Below are positions 48,509-58,066 of a stretch of DNA of 64,000 nucleotides, in pieces. Position numbers and translations under genes: made by a program. Each line of letters opens with the position of its first letter. Position 1 is the first letter of the stretch. The notes beneath the pieces are model-generated. The model was not told the origin of the DNA. It made no database searches and was given only the letters and a program-made list of their open reading frames with translations. Source of the stretch: Azospirillum brasilense (GTDB lineage Bacteria; Pseudomonadota; Alphaproteobacteria; Azospirillales; Azospirillaceae); NCBI RefSeq assembly GCF_007827815.1, contig NZ_VITH01000002.1, positions 496,001-560,000 on the forward strand, given 5' to 3'.

Positions 48509-50119
48509 ATGTCCACGTCGATCAACGCCCTGTTTTCGGCCACCACGGCCAGCGCCACCGCGACCGCCACCAAATGGAAGCCCGCCGGCTCCGCCGCCGA
48601 GGCGGAGGGAAGCTGGAAATCGGCCTCCGACGCCGGTTCCTCCGCGGGTTCCGCGGCCTTGGCCGCCCTGAAGGGCGAGGACAGCGTGGAACTCAGCGGG
48701 CTGGCCAAGTCGCTGACCGGCGTGGCGGGCAAGGTCTTCGCGTCCATCGGCTCCAAGGGCCGCGCGATGCTGGAGGACTTCGTCAAGTCCGGCAAGATGA
48801 CCGAGAAGGACGTGGCGCTGGGGCTGCGTCAGATGGCGACCAACGCCGTGAAGGACCGCTACGTGAACGAGCGGCCCCAGGACGAGGAGGACAAGGCCTG
48901 GGCGGAAAAGTCGGCGTTGGCCAGCAAGGCCTTCAACACCAAGACGGAGCGCATGGACAAGGCCATGTCGGCCTTCAACGAGGCGCGGACTGCGGCCTAC
49001 GCCGCCTTCGAGAAGGATCAGGACGCCGCGGCGTTCCAGGCGGCGATGGCTCCGGCCAATGACCGCTTCAAGGCGGAGACGGCGGACATCGAGCGGGAGT
49101 TGCAGGAGGCCACCGGCGGCGACCTGTTGAAAGTCGATGGCAAGACCTTTGTGAACATGCGGGACAAGGGGGAGGACGAGTTCGAAAAACTCGATTTCGC
49201 GGGTGAAGTGGAAGGCGGGGAAGGCGGGCTGCTGGGGCCGGACAATGAGAAGGGAAAGGCCGCCGCCAAGCTCATGTATGATCTGGGCTTCAAGGCGACG
49301 CTCTACGCCAATGGCCTCGCGGAGTACGCTGCGGACGTGAACATCCCCGGCGTCGGGCGCGGCAAGGTCGACAAGAGCCAGCCGCTTCCCGAAGAGTATG
49401 AGCCATCCGCCAAGGCGGAGGCGGAGGCCGCCGGTCTGCCGCCGCCGCCCGCCACGGTGCTGACCACCGGCCAGACCCCGGGGCTCCAGGGATTCGCGAA
49501 GGTCATCCAGGACGCCCGCGACTCGCTGGACGCCACCTACACGGCCATGGCGAAGGAAGGCAAGGGGGTGAACTACGCGGACCCGTCCGGAAAGGACGTG
49601 GAACGTCTGTTCGGCGGCTTCGAGCGGCGCAGCCTCTACGCCATCGCCAGCAACAAGGACGGGACCTTCTCCAAGAACGAGCAGGAGGCGGCTCAGTCGA
49701 TCATGGCCCGCCAGCAGAAGCAGGCGATGGACGGCGCCGACCTTCTCGGCACCGACAAGGCCGCCGCCTACCGCGCCGGGGTGAAGTTCCTCGACGAGGC
49801 CAGCCAGGAGGAGAAGGAGTCGGTCAACTGGTCGGTCCAGCGCGCCGCGCTGCAGTACAGCTACGAGAAGACGACGAAGGAGACCGGCGCGCCGATGGAG
49901 CGTCTGGGCAACGGCGGCGCGCTTGCTTCCGTGTTGAAGGACGCGCTGGAGGCCCAGGACGCGAAGGCCGCCGACGTGATGAAGAGCGTCGGTGGAAAGG
50001 CGATGGGCGGGGAGGGCACCGGCTATGTGTCCGATCTGAAGAGCCTGTCGCTGTTCCGCGACTTCCTGGCCAACCTGTCGGTGCGCGGCGCCGGTGGTCC
50101 GATGAGCGTGACGGTCTGA
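48509..50119 (+). CDS. Large protein of unknown function, Ala/Lys-rich, degenerate EF-hand
   Basis: This is a 536-residue hydrophilic protein with no signal peptide or membrane segment. I recognise no family. It opens with a Ser/Thr/Ala-rich stretch (SINALFSATTASATATATKW), then a region with predicted long helices. A central glutamate/lysine-rich part is followed by a C-terminal region with an EF-hand-like loop, ASNKDGTFSKNE (about 390-401), in which the first ligand Asp is replaced by Ala. GKDVERLFGGFERRSLYAIA precedes that loop. SD GGGGGAAG precedes ATG 48509. The N-terminal layout is somewhat like that of secreted flagellar or type-I-secreted proteins, but that is only an impression. It stands alone. 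Confidence 0.7.
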   Translation: MSTSINALFSATTASATATATKWKPAGSAAEAEGSWKSASDAGSSAGSAALAALKGEDSVELSGLAKSLTGVAGKVFASIGSKGRAMLEDFVKSGKMTEKDVALGLRQMATNAVKDRYVNERPQDEEDKAWAEKSALASKAFNTKTERMDKAMSAFNEARTAAYAAFEKDQDAAAFQAAMAPANDRFKAETADIERELQEATGGDLLKVDGKTFVNMRDKGEDEFEKLDFAGEVEGGEGGLLGPDNEKGKAAAKLMYDLGFKATLYANGLAEYAADVNIPGVGRGKVDKSQPLPEEYEPSAKAEAEAAGLPPPPATVLTTGQTPGLQGFAKVIQDARDSLDATYTAMAKEGKGVNYADPSGKDVERLFGGFERRSLYAIASNKDGTFSKNEQEAAQSIMARQQKQAMDGADLLGTDKAAAYRAGVKFLDEASQEEKESVNWSVQRAALQYSYEKTTKETGAPMERLGNGGALASVLKDALEAQDAKAADVMKSVGGKAMGGEGTGYVSDLKSLSLFRDFLANLSVRGAGGPMSVTV

Positions 50120-50232
50120 TATCCCGTTCTTGCCACAGGCCGGCGGCGGCGCCAGCGGCTAATCCGATGGAGGTAGGGCCGCGGGCGGGATACGCTTGCG
50201 GCTCACCGTCGGCCGGCAAGGGAATGCGGATC

Positions 50233-50706
50233 ATGAATGGGGATGGGATGCGGCTCCGGAGCGGGCGCGCCGCGCTGGCGCTTCTGGCGATGCTGTCCGT
50301 TGCAAGCCCGGCGCTGGCGGACAAGCCCGACTGGGCCGGCGGTCCCGGTGCAGGCCACGGTGGGGGCCATGGCGGCGGTCCTGGTGGAGGGCACGGCAAG
50401 GCGCAGGGCGAGACGCCGCGTGGTTCCCGCGGCGCGGTGTCGCGCGGCGAGGCGACGATCATCCGCGACTATTTCGTCGCCCATCCGGTCGGAACGACGG
50501 CCCTGCCGCCGGGGATCGCGAAGAAGCTGGCGCGCGGCCAGCCGCTGCCGCCGGGCATCGCCAAGAAAATGGCGCCGGTCGAGCTGCGCCAGCGGGTGCC
50601 GGTGTGCATGAACGGCTGGGAATGCATCCTGGCCGGCGCGGACATGCTGATCCTCGACGCCGTGCACGGCACCATCGCCGACATCGTCCGCGGCGTGGTT
50701 CGTTAA
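50233..50706 (+). CDS. CigR/RcnB-like small periplasmic protein
   Basis: This is a 157-residue exported protein (signal peptide LALLAMLSVASPALA within residues 10-30). A Gly/His-rich stretch follows (GAGHGGGHGGGPGGGHGK), then the CigR/RcnB-type domain with ALPPGIAKKLARGQPLPPGI and a C-terminal hydrophobic hairpin ILAGADMLILDAVHGTIADI. The family includes the Salmonella anti-virulence protein CigR and metal-related RcnB. The His-rich part could bind metal. The start is ATG 50233 or 50248, and both precede the signal peptide. Confidence 0.8.
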   Translation: MNGDGMRLRSGRAALALLAMLSVASPALADKPDWAGGPGAGHGGGHGGGPGGGHGKAQGETPRGSRGAVSRGEATIIRDYFVAHPVGTTALPPGIAKKLARGQPLPPGIAKKMAPVELRQRVPVCMNGWECILAGADMLILDAVHGTIADIVRGVVR

Positions 50707-50730
50707 CAGGGGGGGCCGCTGACAGGAACG

Positions 50731-50750
50731 GAGGCGCCCTGCGGCGCCTC
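50731..50750. terminator. Perfect hairpin between convergent cigR-like gene and pmbA
   Basis: GAGGCGCC and GGCGCCTC pair around CTGC, just outside both stop codons. It has no T-run, so it may be a weak bidirectional terminator. Confidence 0.45.
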
Positions 50751-50761
50751 GCCCGTCGCGG

Positions 50762-52117
50762 TCAGAGGCCGGCGATGGTCAGCCCGTCGATGCGGATGGT
50801 CGGGGCGTCCATGCCGAAGCGCAGTTCCAGGTCGCTGGCCGGCTCCAGGTTCAGGAACATCTCCTTCAGGTTGCCGGCGATGGTCAGTTCGGTGACCGGA
50901 TAGGCGATCTGGCCGTTCTCGATCCAGTAACCAGCGGCACCCCGGCTGTAGTCGCCGGTCACCCCGTTGACGCCCGTCCCCATCAGCTCCGTCACGTAGA
51001 AGCCGTTGGGAATTTCGGCCAGCAGCTCCTCGCGGCTCTTGGCGCCCGGGGCCATGTAAACGTTGGCCGGGGCCGGACCCGGCGGGCCGGAGGTGCCGCG
51101 CGCCGCGTGACCGGTCGTCGACAGGCCGAGCTGCCGGGCCGAGCGCAGGTCGAGCAGCCAGGTGGTCAGGTGCCCGTCCTCGATCAGGTTGCGGCGGGTG
51201 GTGGCGACGCCCTCCGCGTCGAAGGGGCGGGAGCGCAGGCCGCGCTTCACATGCGGGTCGTCGACGATGGTGATGCCGGCGGCGAAGATGCGCTGGCCCA
51301 TCTTGTCCTTGAGGAAGCTGGTGCCCCGCGCGATGCTCGGCCCGCTGATCGAGCCAGTCAGATGGCCGAGCAGCCCGCGGGAGACGCGTGGGTCGAACAC
51401 CACCGGCACCTTGCAGCTTTTGACCCGGCGCGGGTTCAGGCGGCGGATGGCCCGCTCGCCGGCCTCGCGCCCGATCGACGCCGGGTCGCGCAGGTCGGAA
51501 CCGTAGACCTTGCTGTCGTAATCGTAGTCGCGCTCCATCCCCGTGCCCGTCCCGGCGAGCACCGAGGCCGACAGCGACTGCCGCGACACCCCGTAACTGC
51601 CGGTGAAGCCGTTGGACGCGGCGATGGCAATGGTGGAGCGGCTCCACCCGGCGTCGGCGCCTTCGGAGTTGGTGACGCCCTCGACCGCCAGCGCGGCCTC
51701 CTCGGCGATGCGGGCGCGTTCGATCAGCAGTTCCGCCGACGGCTCCGACGGGTCGCACACGTCGAGGTCGGGCAGCGTGGTGTAGATCTGCTCCGGATCG
51801 GCGAGGCCGCAGAAGGGGTCCTCCGGCACCACGCGGGCCATGGCGACGGCGCGCTCCACCAGCTCGTCCAGCGCCTTGGCGCTGCGGTCGGTGGAGGAGA
51901 CAATGGCCTGCCGCTTGCCGATGAAGACGCGCAGCCCCAGGTCGCCCGACTCGGACCGCTCCAGCTTTTCCGTCTTGCCGAAACGCTGGCTCAGCGACAG
52001 GGAGGCGCTGTCGAACAGCACGGCGTCGGCGGAGTCGGCCCCGGCGCCCTTCGCCTTGCGGATCAGATCGTCCAGCAGGTTCAGAACGTCGGGCTGCGAG
52101 GTGGTCGAAACGGGCAT
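50762..52117 (-). CDS. pmbA: TldE/PmbA metalloprotease subunit
   Basis: PmbA (TldE) works with TldD in a heterodimeric zinc protease that trims modified peptides and unfolded regions. Here it is 451 residues. Conserved landmarks: ERSESGDLGLRVFIGKRQAI near residue 55, RGTSFLKDKMG, and the C-terminal GPAPANVYMAPG and GTGVNGVTGDYSRGAAGYWI typical for the family (the metal HExxxH motif belongs to TldD). ATG 52117 was chosen because the longer frame to 52216 lacks conservation. tldD is not in this window. Confidence 0.94.
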   Translation of the reverse strand: MPVSTTSQPDVLNLLDDLIRKAKGAGADSADAVLFDSASLSLSQRFGKTEKLERSESGDLGLRVFIGKRQAIVSSTDRSAKALDELVERAVAMARVVPEDPFCGLADPEQIYTTLPDLDVCDPSEPSAELLIERARIAEEAALAVEGVTNSEGADAGWSRSTIAIAASNGFTGSYGVSRQSLSASVLAGTGTGMERDYDYDSKVYGSDLRDPASIGREAGERAIRRLNPRRVKSCKVPVVFDPRVSRGLLGHLTGSISGPSIARGTSFLKDKMGQRIFAAGITIVDDPHVKRGLRSRPFDAEGVATTRRNLIEDGHLTTWLLDLRSARQLGLSTTGHAARGTSGPPGPAPANVYMAPGAKSREELLAEIPNGFYVTELMGTGVNGVTGDYSRGAAGYWIENGQIAYPVTELTIAGNLKEMFLNLEPASDLELRFGMDAPTIRIDGLTIAGL

Positions 52118-52278
52118 TACGGTCTCCGCTAGGTCTCCGGCTTGTCTAGCAAATGGGAGCCCGGAGAAGAAGAAGAAGGGGCATATCGCCTCAGGTCCGG
52201 ATTGCCCGCCGCGCAAAAGCGGCGGCGCGCGGGGGGCTGGTGCCCGCCCGCGCGCCGCTCGTCATGCTCACTTCAGGG

Positions 52279-52728
52279 TCAGGCCAGCCGGCTCTGAAGG
52301 GTGTCGCGGCCGGCGGTCGGCAGCTTCAGGGCGAAGGCGCCGTCGCCCAGCAGGGCCTGCACGCCGAGCAGCACCGTCCAGAACACCGGGAACTCCCAGC
52401 CGCCGCCCTGGGCCGAGAAGACCCAGCCGTTGCCGGTGTGCTGGAGCGTCGCGCCGATCAGGATCGGCAGCAGGGCCAGCGAAATCCAACGGGTGAAGAC
52501 GCCGGCCACCAGCAGCAGGCCGCCGCCGATCTCGCCGAGGATGACCAGATAGGCGAAGAGGCCGGGGTAGCCGAGGCTCTCGAAGTAGCCGACCGTGCCG
52601 GCGATGCCGAAGGTGAAGACCTTCAGGATCAGGCCGTGGGCGATGAACAGAAGGCCCAGGCTGACGCGCAGCAGGAAGGCGGCGTAGGGGGCGGTGCGGG
52701 TGTCGATGGCGGCGGTGTCGGCGTTCAT
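52279..52728 (-). CDS. DoxX family membrane protein
   Basis: This is a 149-residue inner-membrane protein with four predicted helices. Typical DoxX segments are LLRVSLGLLFIAHGLILKVF, YFESLGYPGLFAYLVILGEI and LVAGVFTRWISLALLPI. Members have been linked to thiosulfate:quinone oxidoreduction or to redox/membrane stress, but most are uncharacterised. The upstream region (52729-52861) contains inverted repeats around 52760-52790. Confidence 0.9.
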   Translation of the reverse strand: MNADTAAIDTRTAPYAAFLLRVSLGLLFIAHGLILKVFTFGIAGTVGYFESLGYPGLFAYLVILGEIGGGLLLVAGVFTRWISLALLPILIGATLQHTGNGWVFSAQGGGWEFPVFWTVLLGVQALLGDGAFALKLPTAGRDTLQSRLA

Positions 52729-52861
52729 GGCGTGGTCTCCTTGTCTCAGCGTGGTGCCCCGCGTCGGGGCCGTTGTCGTCTGAGGACAAGAATAGCGACG
52801 TCCGGGATCGGGATAATCCGCTTAATCATGTACTGATTGTTGCTTCAGAAAGAACGATCTC

Positions 52862-53986
52862 TCACGCCCGGAAGGCGTTGGCCGGATCGTAGCGGGAGGG
52901 CAGGGCGAACAGGTCGGCGGTGGTGCCGGCACCGTGCCGGCGCGCCTTGGACGGGCTGTCATAGACCACCAGAAGGGCGGGCGGGGCGCCGTCGCGGCGG
53001 ACGCAGGCGATGCCCTCCGCGTGGTCGTCGCCCTTGCCGTAGGGGAGGTTCAGCAGAGGAACCAGCCGGTCGCGCGGGATGACGGTCTCGTGGGTGATCG
53101 ACAGGGCGTCGGTCCAGCGCCACACGGCGACGGGACCGTCGAGGTCCATGGTCGGCCCGGCCAGGATGACCAGATCCTCGCCGTCGAGGGTCAGTTCGCG
53201 GATGCCCAGCCCGTCCAGATCGACGAAATGCTTGCGGTACTTCTCGCCGTTCGGCCCGATGGGGCGCAGCCGCAGGCGCTCCTCGACGTCCGGGTGATCC
53301 TCCACCGCCAGTTCCAGGATGCAGGCCCAGCCACGCAGCACCGGACCGCGCAGCCCCAGCCAGACCCGGTCGCCGTGGGCGGCCATGCCCTCCACGTCGA
53401 AGCCGTTCTCCTTGGCGGGCACCGCGATGAAGCGGGCCAGATGCTCGTCCTCCGCCAGCGCCTTGGTCAGCGCGTTGCCGCCCTTGCGGAACTTCAGGCA
53501 GCCGGCCACCCGCGTGCCGTCGCGGCGCACCGGGGTGAGGCGCCCGTCCGCCTCGCTGACCAGCGGGATGCGGCCGAGCAGGAAGCGGTTGGGGTCGCAG
53601 CGCACCTCGGTCAGCCGTTCCAGCGCCATCTCGGTGCCGTTCTCGTCGCGCTCCGGCTTCTTGCGGGCCAGCGCGTGCGAGCCGGTGACCCACAGCCAGC
53701 CGCCGGCGATGGCCATGCCTTCGATGTCCGCCTCGTCCTCGCCCGGCTCCGTCACCGGCAGGGTGAAGACGTCCGCCAGGGGAAAGACGGCGTCCTCACG
53801 GTAGAGGGTGCCGCCCTCCTCGGCCATCATGCGGACGACCCGCGCCCCCTCGTCCGACGCCACGAACAGGGTGTCTCCCACCCGCTCCGCCACCGACAGG
53901 TCTCCGGCGGTCTCGCCGCCGTCGCGGAAGACCAGACGCACGGTGGCGATGGGTTGGGCGATGGGGCGGGCGATCTCGCTGGGCAT
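52862..53986 (-). CDS. DUF3616 domain protein
   Basis: This is a 374-residue soluble protein of the DUF3616 family, probably a beta-propeller judging by repeated VGDTLFVASDEGARVVRM-like strands, ADIEGMAIAGGWLWVTGSHA and FDVEGMAAHGDRVWLGLRGP (repeated EGMA motifs). There is no signal peptide and the function is unknown. It ends 133 bp upstream of doxX on the minus strand and is separated from ubiD by 39 bp, so the ubiD-DUF3616 pair may be co-transcribed. Confidence 0.88.
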   Translation of the reverse strand: MPSEIARPIAQPIATVRLVFRDGGETAGDLSVAERVGDTLFVASDEGARVVRMMAEEGGTLYREDAVFPLADVFTLPVTEPGEDEADIEGMAIAGGWLWVTGSHALARKKPERDENGTEMALERLTEVRCDPNRFLLGRIPLVSEADGRLTPVRRDGTRVAGCLKFRKGGNALTKALAEDEHLARFIAVPAKENGFDVEGMAAHGDRVWLGLRGPVLRGWACILELAVEDHPDVEERLRLRPIGPNGEKYRKHFVDLDGLGIRELTLDGEDLVILAGPTMDLDGPVAVWRWTDALSITHETVIPRDRLVPLLNLPYGKGDDHAEGIACVRRDGAPPALLVVYDSPSKARRHGAGTTADLFALPSRYDPANAFRA

Positions 53987-54025
53987 GGCGGACTCCTTGG
54001 AAGGCGCGGGACGTCCCTTAACGCC

Positions 54026-55537
54026 TCACTTCCAGATCGGGGTCCCGCTGCCCGGAAGACCGTAGGACGCCCATTTGCGCGACACCTCGTCGACCACGCC
54101 CTGGTCCATGCGGATCTTCTGGCCCCATTCGCGCTTGGTCTCCGGCGGCCACTTGTTGGTGGCGTCCAGGCCGACCTTGCCGCCCAGGCCCGACTCGGGG
54201 CTGGCGAAGTCCAGATAGTCGATGGGGGTGCCCTCGATCACGGTGATGTCGCGGGCGGGGTCCATGCGGGTGCTCATCGCCCACATCACGTCCTTCCAGT
54301 TCCGCGCGTCGATGTCGTCGTCCACGACGATCACCCATTTCGTGTACATGAACTGGCGCAGGAAGGACCAGACGCCCATCATCACGCGCTTGGCGTGGCC
54401 GGGATAGGCCTTCTTCATGCTGACCACGGCGATCCGGTAGGAGCAGCCCTCGGGCGGCAGCCAGAAATCCACGATTTCCGGGAATTGCTGGGTCAGCAGG
54501 GGGATGAAGACCTCGTTCAGCGCCTCGCCCAGCACCGACGGTTCGTCGGGCGGGCGGCCGGTGAAGGTGGAGAGGTAGATCGGGTTGCGCCGCATGGTCA
54601 TCGCCGTGACGGTGAAGACCGGGAAGGGCTCGACCGAGTTGTAATAGCCGGTGTGGTCGCCGTAGGGCCCCTCGTCGGCGTATTCGTCCAGGCTGACATG
54701 GCCTTCCAGGATGATCTCGGCCTGGGCGGGCACCTTCAGCGGCACGGTCTTGCAATCCACCAGCTCGACCTTCTTGCCGCGCAGCAGCCCGGCGAACTGG
54801 TATTCCGACAGCGTGTCCGGCACCGGCGTGACGGCGGCCAGGATGGTGCCGGGATCGGCGCCGAGGACCACCGCGCAGGGCAGCGGCTCGCGCTTTCCGC
54901 TGGCCTGCCAGCGGTGATGGTGCTGCGCGCCGCCGCGGTGCTTCAGCCAGCGCATGATCGTCTTGTTCTTCCCCAGCACCTGCATCCGGTAGATGCCGAG
55001 GTTGAAGTCGTCCTCGCGCTTACCCGTAGGCCCCTTGGTGACGACCAGCGGCCAAGTGATGAGGGGGGCCGGCTCGCCCGGCCAGCAGCTCTGCACCGGC
55101 AGGCGGCCGAGGTCGATCTGGTCGCCGGTCAGCACCACCTCCTGGCAGGGGGCGGAGCCGACCGTCTTCGGCTTCATCGACAGCACGGTCTTGGCGAGCG
55201 GGATCAGCTCCATCGCCTCGCGGAAGCCGCCCGGCGGCTCCGGCTGCTTCAGGAAGGCCAGCGTCTCGCCGACGCCGCGCAGCTCGTGCGGCTCACGGTC
55301 CATGCCCCAGGCGACGCGCTCCACCGTGCCGAACAGGTTGACCAGCACCGGCATTTCCGAGCGGGTGCCGTCGGCCTTGATGACGTTCTCGAACAGCACC
55401 GCCGGGCCGCCTTCGGCGAGCAGGCGGGTCTGGATCTCGGTCATCTCCAGCGCCGTGGACACCGGCTCCCGGACCACCACCAGCCGCCCGGCCTTCTCCA
55501 GCCGGTCGATGAAGTCGCGCAACGAGGTGTAGGGCAT
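54026..55537 (-). CDS. ubiD: UbiD family decarboxylase (4-hydroxy-3-polyprenylbenzoate)
   Basis: UbiD removes the carboxylate from 4-hydroxy-3-polyprenylbenzoate in ubiquinone synthesis, using prenylated FMN made by UbiX. It has 503 residues. It opens with [20 protein letters not shown], then [40 protein letters not shown] with AQHHHRW, and [20 protein letters not shown] containing catalytic Glu/Asp/Glu candidates. ubiA is nearby at 58067-58993. Confidence 0.96.
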   Translation of the reverse strand: MPYTSLRDFIDRLEKAGRLVVVREPVSTALEMTEIQTRLLAEGGPAVLFENVIKADGTRSEMPVLVNLFGTVERVAWGMDREPHELRGVGETLAFLKQPEPPGGFREAMELIPLAKTVLSMKPKTVGSAPCQEVVLTGDQIDLGRLPVQSCWPGEPAPLITWPLVVTKGPTGKREDDFNLGIYRMQVLGKNKTIMRWLKHRGGAQHHHRWQASGKREPLPCAVVLGADPGTILAAVTPVPDTLSEYQFAGLLRGKKVELVDCKTVPLKVPAQAEIILEGHVSLDEYADEGPYGDHTGYYNSVEPFPVFTVTAMTMRRNPIYLSTFTGRPPDEPSVLGEALNEVFIPLLTQQFPEIVDFWLPPEGCSYRIAVVSMKKAYPGHAKRVMMGVWSFLRQFMYTKWVIVVDDDIDARNWKDVMWAMSTRMDPARDITVIEGTPIDYLDFASPESGLGGKVGLDATNKWPPETKREWGQKIRMDQGVVDEVSRKWASYGLPGSGTPIWK

Positions 55538-55631
55538 GGTCGAGGGTCCGTTCGGATGCGATGGGGGCGGATCGGGAGAGGGCGCCTAGCATCGGCCTGG
55601 AGGGCGCCGCGTCAAGGGGGGAGGTGCCGCC

Positions 55632-56414
55632 TCACGCGGGTTCCTTCACACGGCGCAGGGCGCGGCGGACGATGCGGCGGGTGGCGTCCGGGTCGGGGCT
55701 GTCCGTTTCCCAGCGGGCGCACAGCGCCTGCACCCAGCCGGGCTGGCTCTTGGCCGCGTCGTTCAGCCAGTTGGCGACCGAATCCTGGACGTAGCGCGCG
55801 TCGTCCGCCCGCAGCGGGTCGAGCACCGGCAACCCGCGCGCCGGGTCGGTCTTCAGCGCGCCGATGTGGGCGCACCAGACGCCGCGCGGGCGGGTGGCCT
55901 CGCTGGCGAAGCGGCGCAGCCGCTCCGACGGTTCGGCGGTCCACGGCGTGAGGAGGGCCAGCGCCTCGTCGATGGCGGCGGCGATGTGGGGGCGCAGGGC
56001 CAGCCACGCCCATTCGCGCACGCCGAAATGCGGGTCGTCGGCGAGCGGGCGGACGCGCTCCAGCCGCTCCGCCAGAGTCAGGCCGGGGGCCGCCGCCAGC
56101 GCGTAGCAGGCCCAGCCGCGCACCGTGTCGGAGGGGTGGGTGGCCAGCCGCTCCACGGCCCCGATGCCCAGGCACTCGACGGCCGCGCTCCCCGCCGCCG
56201 CCATGCGGCGGGTCACGCCCTCCTTCGGGTTGAAGGACACGGCGCCCGCGGCCTCCGGCACGGCGGCGATGAGCAGGGCGGCGAAGTCGATGGCCAGCGA
56301 CTCGGCCAGCGTGGCGGTCTCGCGCCGGCCGGCGTTCAGGTCGGCGAGCACCTCCGGCGGGATGTCGGCCATCCGGGTTGCGCCCTTGCGCGGCGCGGTC
56401 GCGGTGACGGTCAT
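55632..56414 (-). CDS. AlkD-like HEAT-repeat protein (DNA alkylation repair family)
   Basis: This is a 260-residue all-helical protein with HEAT-like repeats (ATHPSDTVRGWACYALAAAP and PLADDPHFGVREWAWLALRP, then ADDARYVQDSVANWLNDAAK). It resembles AlkD/AlkC-type DNA-glycosylase relatives. Some key residues of AlkD (Trp/Asp/Arg cleft) have plausible matches here, but activity is not assured. ATG 56414 with GGAGG eight bases before it is the start. It lies three bases downstream of the methyltransferase gene, so the two are co-transcribed. Confidence 0.8.
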   Translation of the reverse strand: MTVTATAPRKGATRMADIPPEVLADLNAGRRETATLAESLAIDFAALLIAAVPEAAGAVSFNPKEGVTRRMAAAGSAAVECLGIGAVERLATHPSDTVRGWACYALAAAPGLTLAERLERVRPLADDPHFGVREWAWLALRPHIAAAIDEALALLTPWTAEPSERLRRFASEATRPRGVWCAHIGALKTDPARGLPVLDPLRADDARYVQDSVANWLNDAAKSQPGWVQALCARWETDSPDPDATRRIVRRALRRVKEPA

Positions 56415-56417
56415 GCG

Positions 56418-57077
56418 TCAGGCCTCCGGCAGCAGCCGCCAGATCACCGTTTCGCGCATCTCGCGGTCCTCCAACTCCAGGGAGGTCGGAACGCTGTACT
56501 GCGCGACCCGCTCGATTCCGCTGAGCGGGACATAGGCGCGGCCCGGATCGCCCAGCAGGACCAGCGTGCCGGTTGCGGCGATTGCGCGCAGCCAAGCGGT
56601 CACCCGGTCGGCCATCGGCTTCTCGTAGCAGACGTCGCCGGCCAGAACGACGTCGATGCCGGGCAGGGGGCGGTCCACCAGATCGGCGCTGACCGCCTTC
56701 ACGTCGACCCCGTTGGACTCGGCGTTCAGGGCGATGGCGGACAGGGCGAAGCGGTCGATGTCGCAGGACTGCACGCGGGCCGCCCCGGCCATCTTCGCGG
56801 CGATGCCGACCAGCCCGGTGCCGGCGGCGAAATCCAGCACCGACTTGCCCGCCACCAGCTCCGGCCGGTCGAGGACGAGCCGCGCCACCGCCTGACCGCC
56901 CGGCCAAGCAAAGGCCCAATAGGGCGGCGGTACATTGGACTCTTTCAAAGAATCCTCGGTAGCTTCCCACAGCGGCGTGATTTCCGTCGCCAGATGCAGG
57001 GCGATCTCAGGCAGCAAAGGAGTCCGTGTTACGACCGTGTTGGAACGGATGAAGTCGATTTGAGAAAAGTTGTTCAT
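56418..57077 (-). CDS. Class I methyltransferase, ETF-beta lysine-type
   Basis: This is a 219-residue SAM-dependent methyltransferase. The signature VPPPYWAFAWPGGQAVARLV precedes the SAM loop VLDFAAGTGLVGIAAKMAGA, with the acidic end of the second strand in VQSCDIDRFALSA. The motif DVVLAGDVCYEKPM matches the DxxY-type post-II element of METTL20/ETFBKMT proteins, which methylate a Lys of the electron-transfer flavoprotein beta subunit. The substrate is inferred by family. The start is ATG 57077. Confidence 0.82.
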   Translation of the reverse strand: MNNFSQIDFIRSNTVVTRTPLLPEIALHLATEITPLWEATEDSLKESNVPPPYWAFAWPGGQAVARLVLDRPELVAGKSVLDFAAGTGLVGIAAKMAGAARVQSCDIDRFALSAIALNAESNGVDVKAVSADLVDRPLPGIDVVLAGDVCYEKPMADRVTAWLRAIAATGTLVLLGDPGRAYVPLSGIERVAQYSVPTSLELEDREMRETVIWRLLPEA

Positions 57078-57219
57078 AACTGGACTCCCGGCGGGGGCTG
57101 CGCGGGCGTGGATGATCTATCCACAACCGGTTTTGGTTACATAATTCAAACGGAGTAGACACACCTGCTGTCCCGTGTTACCCGTTCGAAAGGAGAAAAA
57201 CAAAGGGCATGGGGCTGAT

Positions 57220-58053
57220 ATGAGGTCGAAAGGGATTGCACTCTGCGCATCGTTCGCGGCGTTCATCGCTCTCAGCCCGTTCACCATATCCAAAGCCCAG
57301 GCCCAGGACGGCGATTGCGTCCGCACGCTGCGTTCCATATCGGATTTCGAGATCCGGGGCGATGCCTGGACGTGGTGGAGCACCGCCGCCGAGCAATATG
57401 AGCGCGACAAGCGCCCGGCGCTCGGCTCCGTCCTCGTCTTCAAGCGGTCGCAGCGGCTCGGCCGCGGCCACGTCTCCCTGGTCAGCCACATCATCGACCG
57501 CCGCACCATCGAGGTCGATCACTCCTGGCTCGACGGCCGCGGCCTGCGCCGCAACATGCGCGTGGTCGACGTGTCGCCGCGCAACGACTGGACGGCCGTC
57601 CGCGTCTGGCACGAGCCGTCGGACCAGCTCGGCCTGCGTGTCTACACGACCTACGGCTTCATCCTGCCCGACGGCGAGGAGGCGGAAATCCGTCAGGCCG
57701 ACTCCCGCGGCGCCGGCATCGGCAGCACCTTCGCCGTCGCCCCGCAGGGCCGCGCCGCGCCCAAGCCCGCCGCCGGGCCGCGCCTGATGGAAGCCTCCCT
57801 CAAGGGCCGCGCCGTTGCCGTTCCGGGCCGCAAGCCGCAGGTTCTGACCGCGTCGCTCTCCCTCTCCGGCAAGGGCACGGCCGCCAAGATGGCTCAGCCG
57901 GTGGTGACCGCCGTGCTGCCGGCCCGTAAGCCGACCCAGCCGGCCGAGCAGAAGGGCGTCGAGATGGTGGCCTCCATCGACGGCATCCGCGCGGTCCTGC
58001 CGCCGCGCAAGCCGGGTTCCGTCGACAGCACCGTCGCCGAACTGACGCGTTAA
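57220..58053 (+). CDS. CHAP-domain peptidoglycan hydrolase/amidase
   Basis: This is a 277-residue secreted protein with a signal peptide (residues 1-28, FAAFIALSPFTISKAQA). A CHAP domain has its catalytic Cys in DGDCVRTLRSIS and His in GRGHVSLVSHII, with the VLVFKRSQRLGRGHVSLVSH block typical of the fold, then EVDHSWLDG. The C-terminal third is a basic Pro/Ala/Lys-rich tail with repeated LPxRKP motifs (VLPARKP, LPPRKP). ATG 57220 was chosen because it directly precedes the signal peptide. Confidence 0.88.
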   Translation: MRSKGIALCASFAAFIALSPFTISKAQAQDGDCVRTLRSISDFEIRGDAWTWWSTAAEQYERDKRPALGSVLVFKRSQRLGRGHVSLVSHIIDRRTIEVDHSWLDGRGLRRNMRVVDVSPRNDWTAVRVWHEPSDQLGLRVYTTYGFILPDGEEAEIRQADSRGAGIGSTFAVAPQGRAAPKPAAGPRLMEASLKGRAVAVPGRKPQVLTASLSLSGKGTAAKMAQPVVTAVLPARKPTQPAEQKGVEMVASIDGIRAVLPPRKPGSVDSTVAELTR

Positions 58054-58066
58054 CGTCTCCCCCGCC

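Noticed and set aside
48415..48795. Minus-strand ORF with PAC repeats
   Set aside because: The repeats are just the reverse reading of the GGCCGGGCA tandem repeat, and most of it lies antisense to the 536-residue protein gene.
57209..57223. Four-codon mini-ORF (MGLI) just before the CHAP gene, behind AGGAG
   Set aside because: The AGGAG-to-ATG distance is too long and the peptide is too short to judge. It may simply be chance in the 5' leader.
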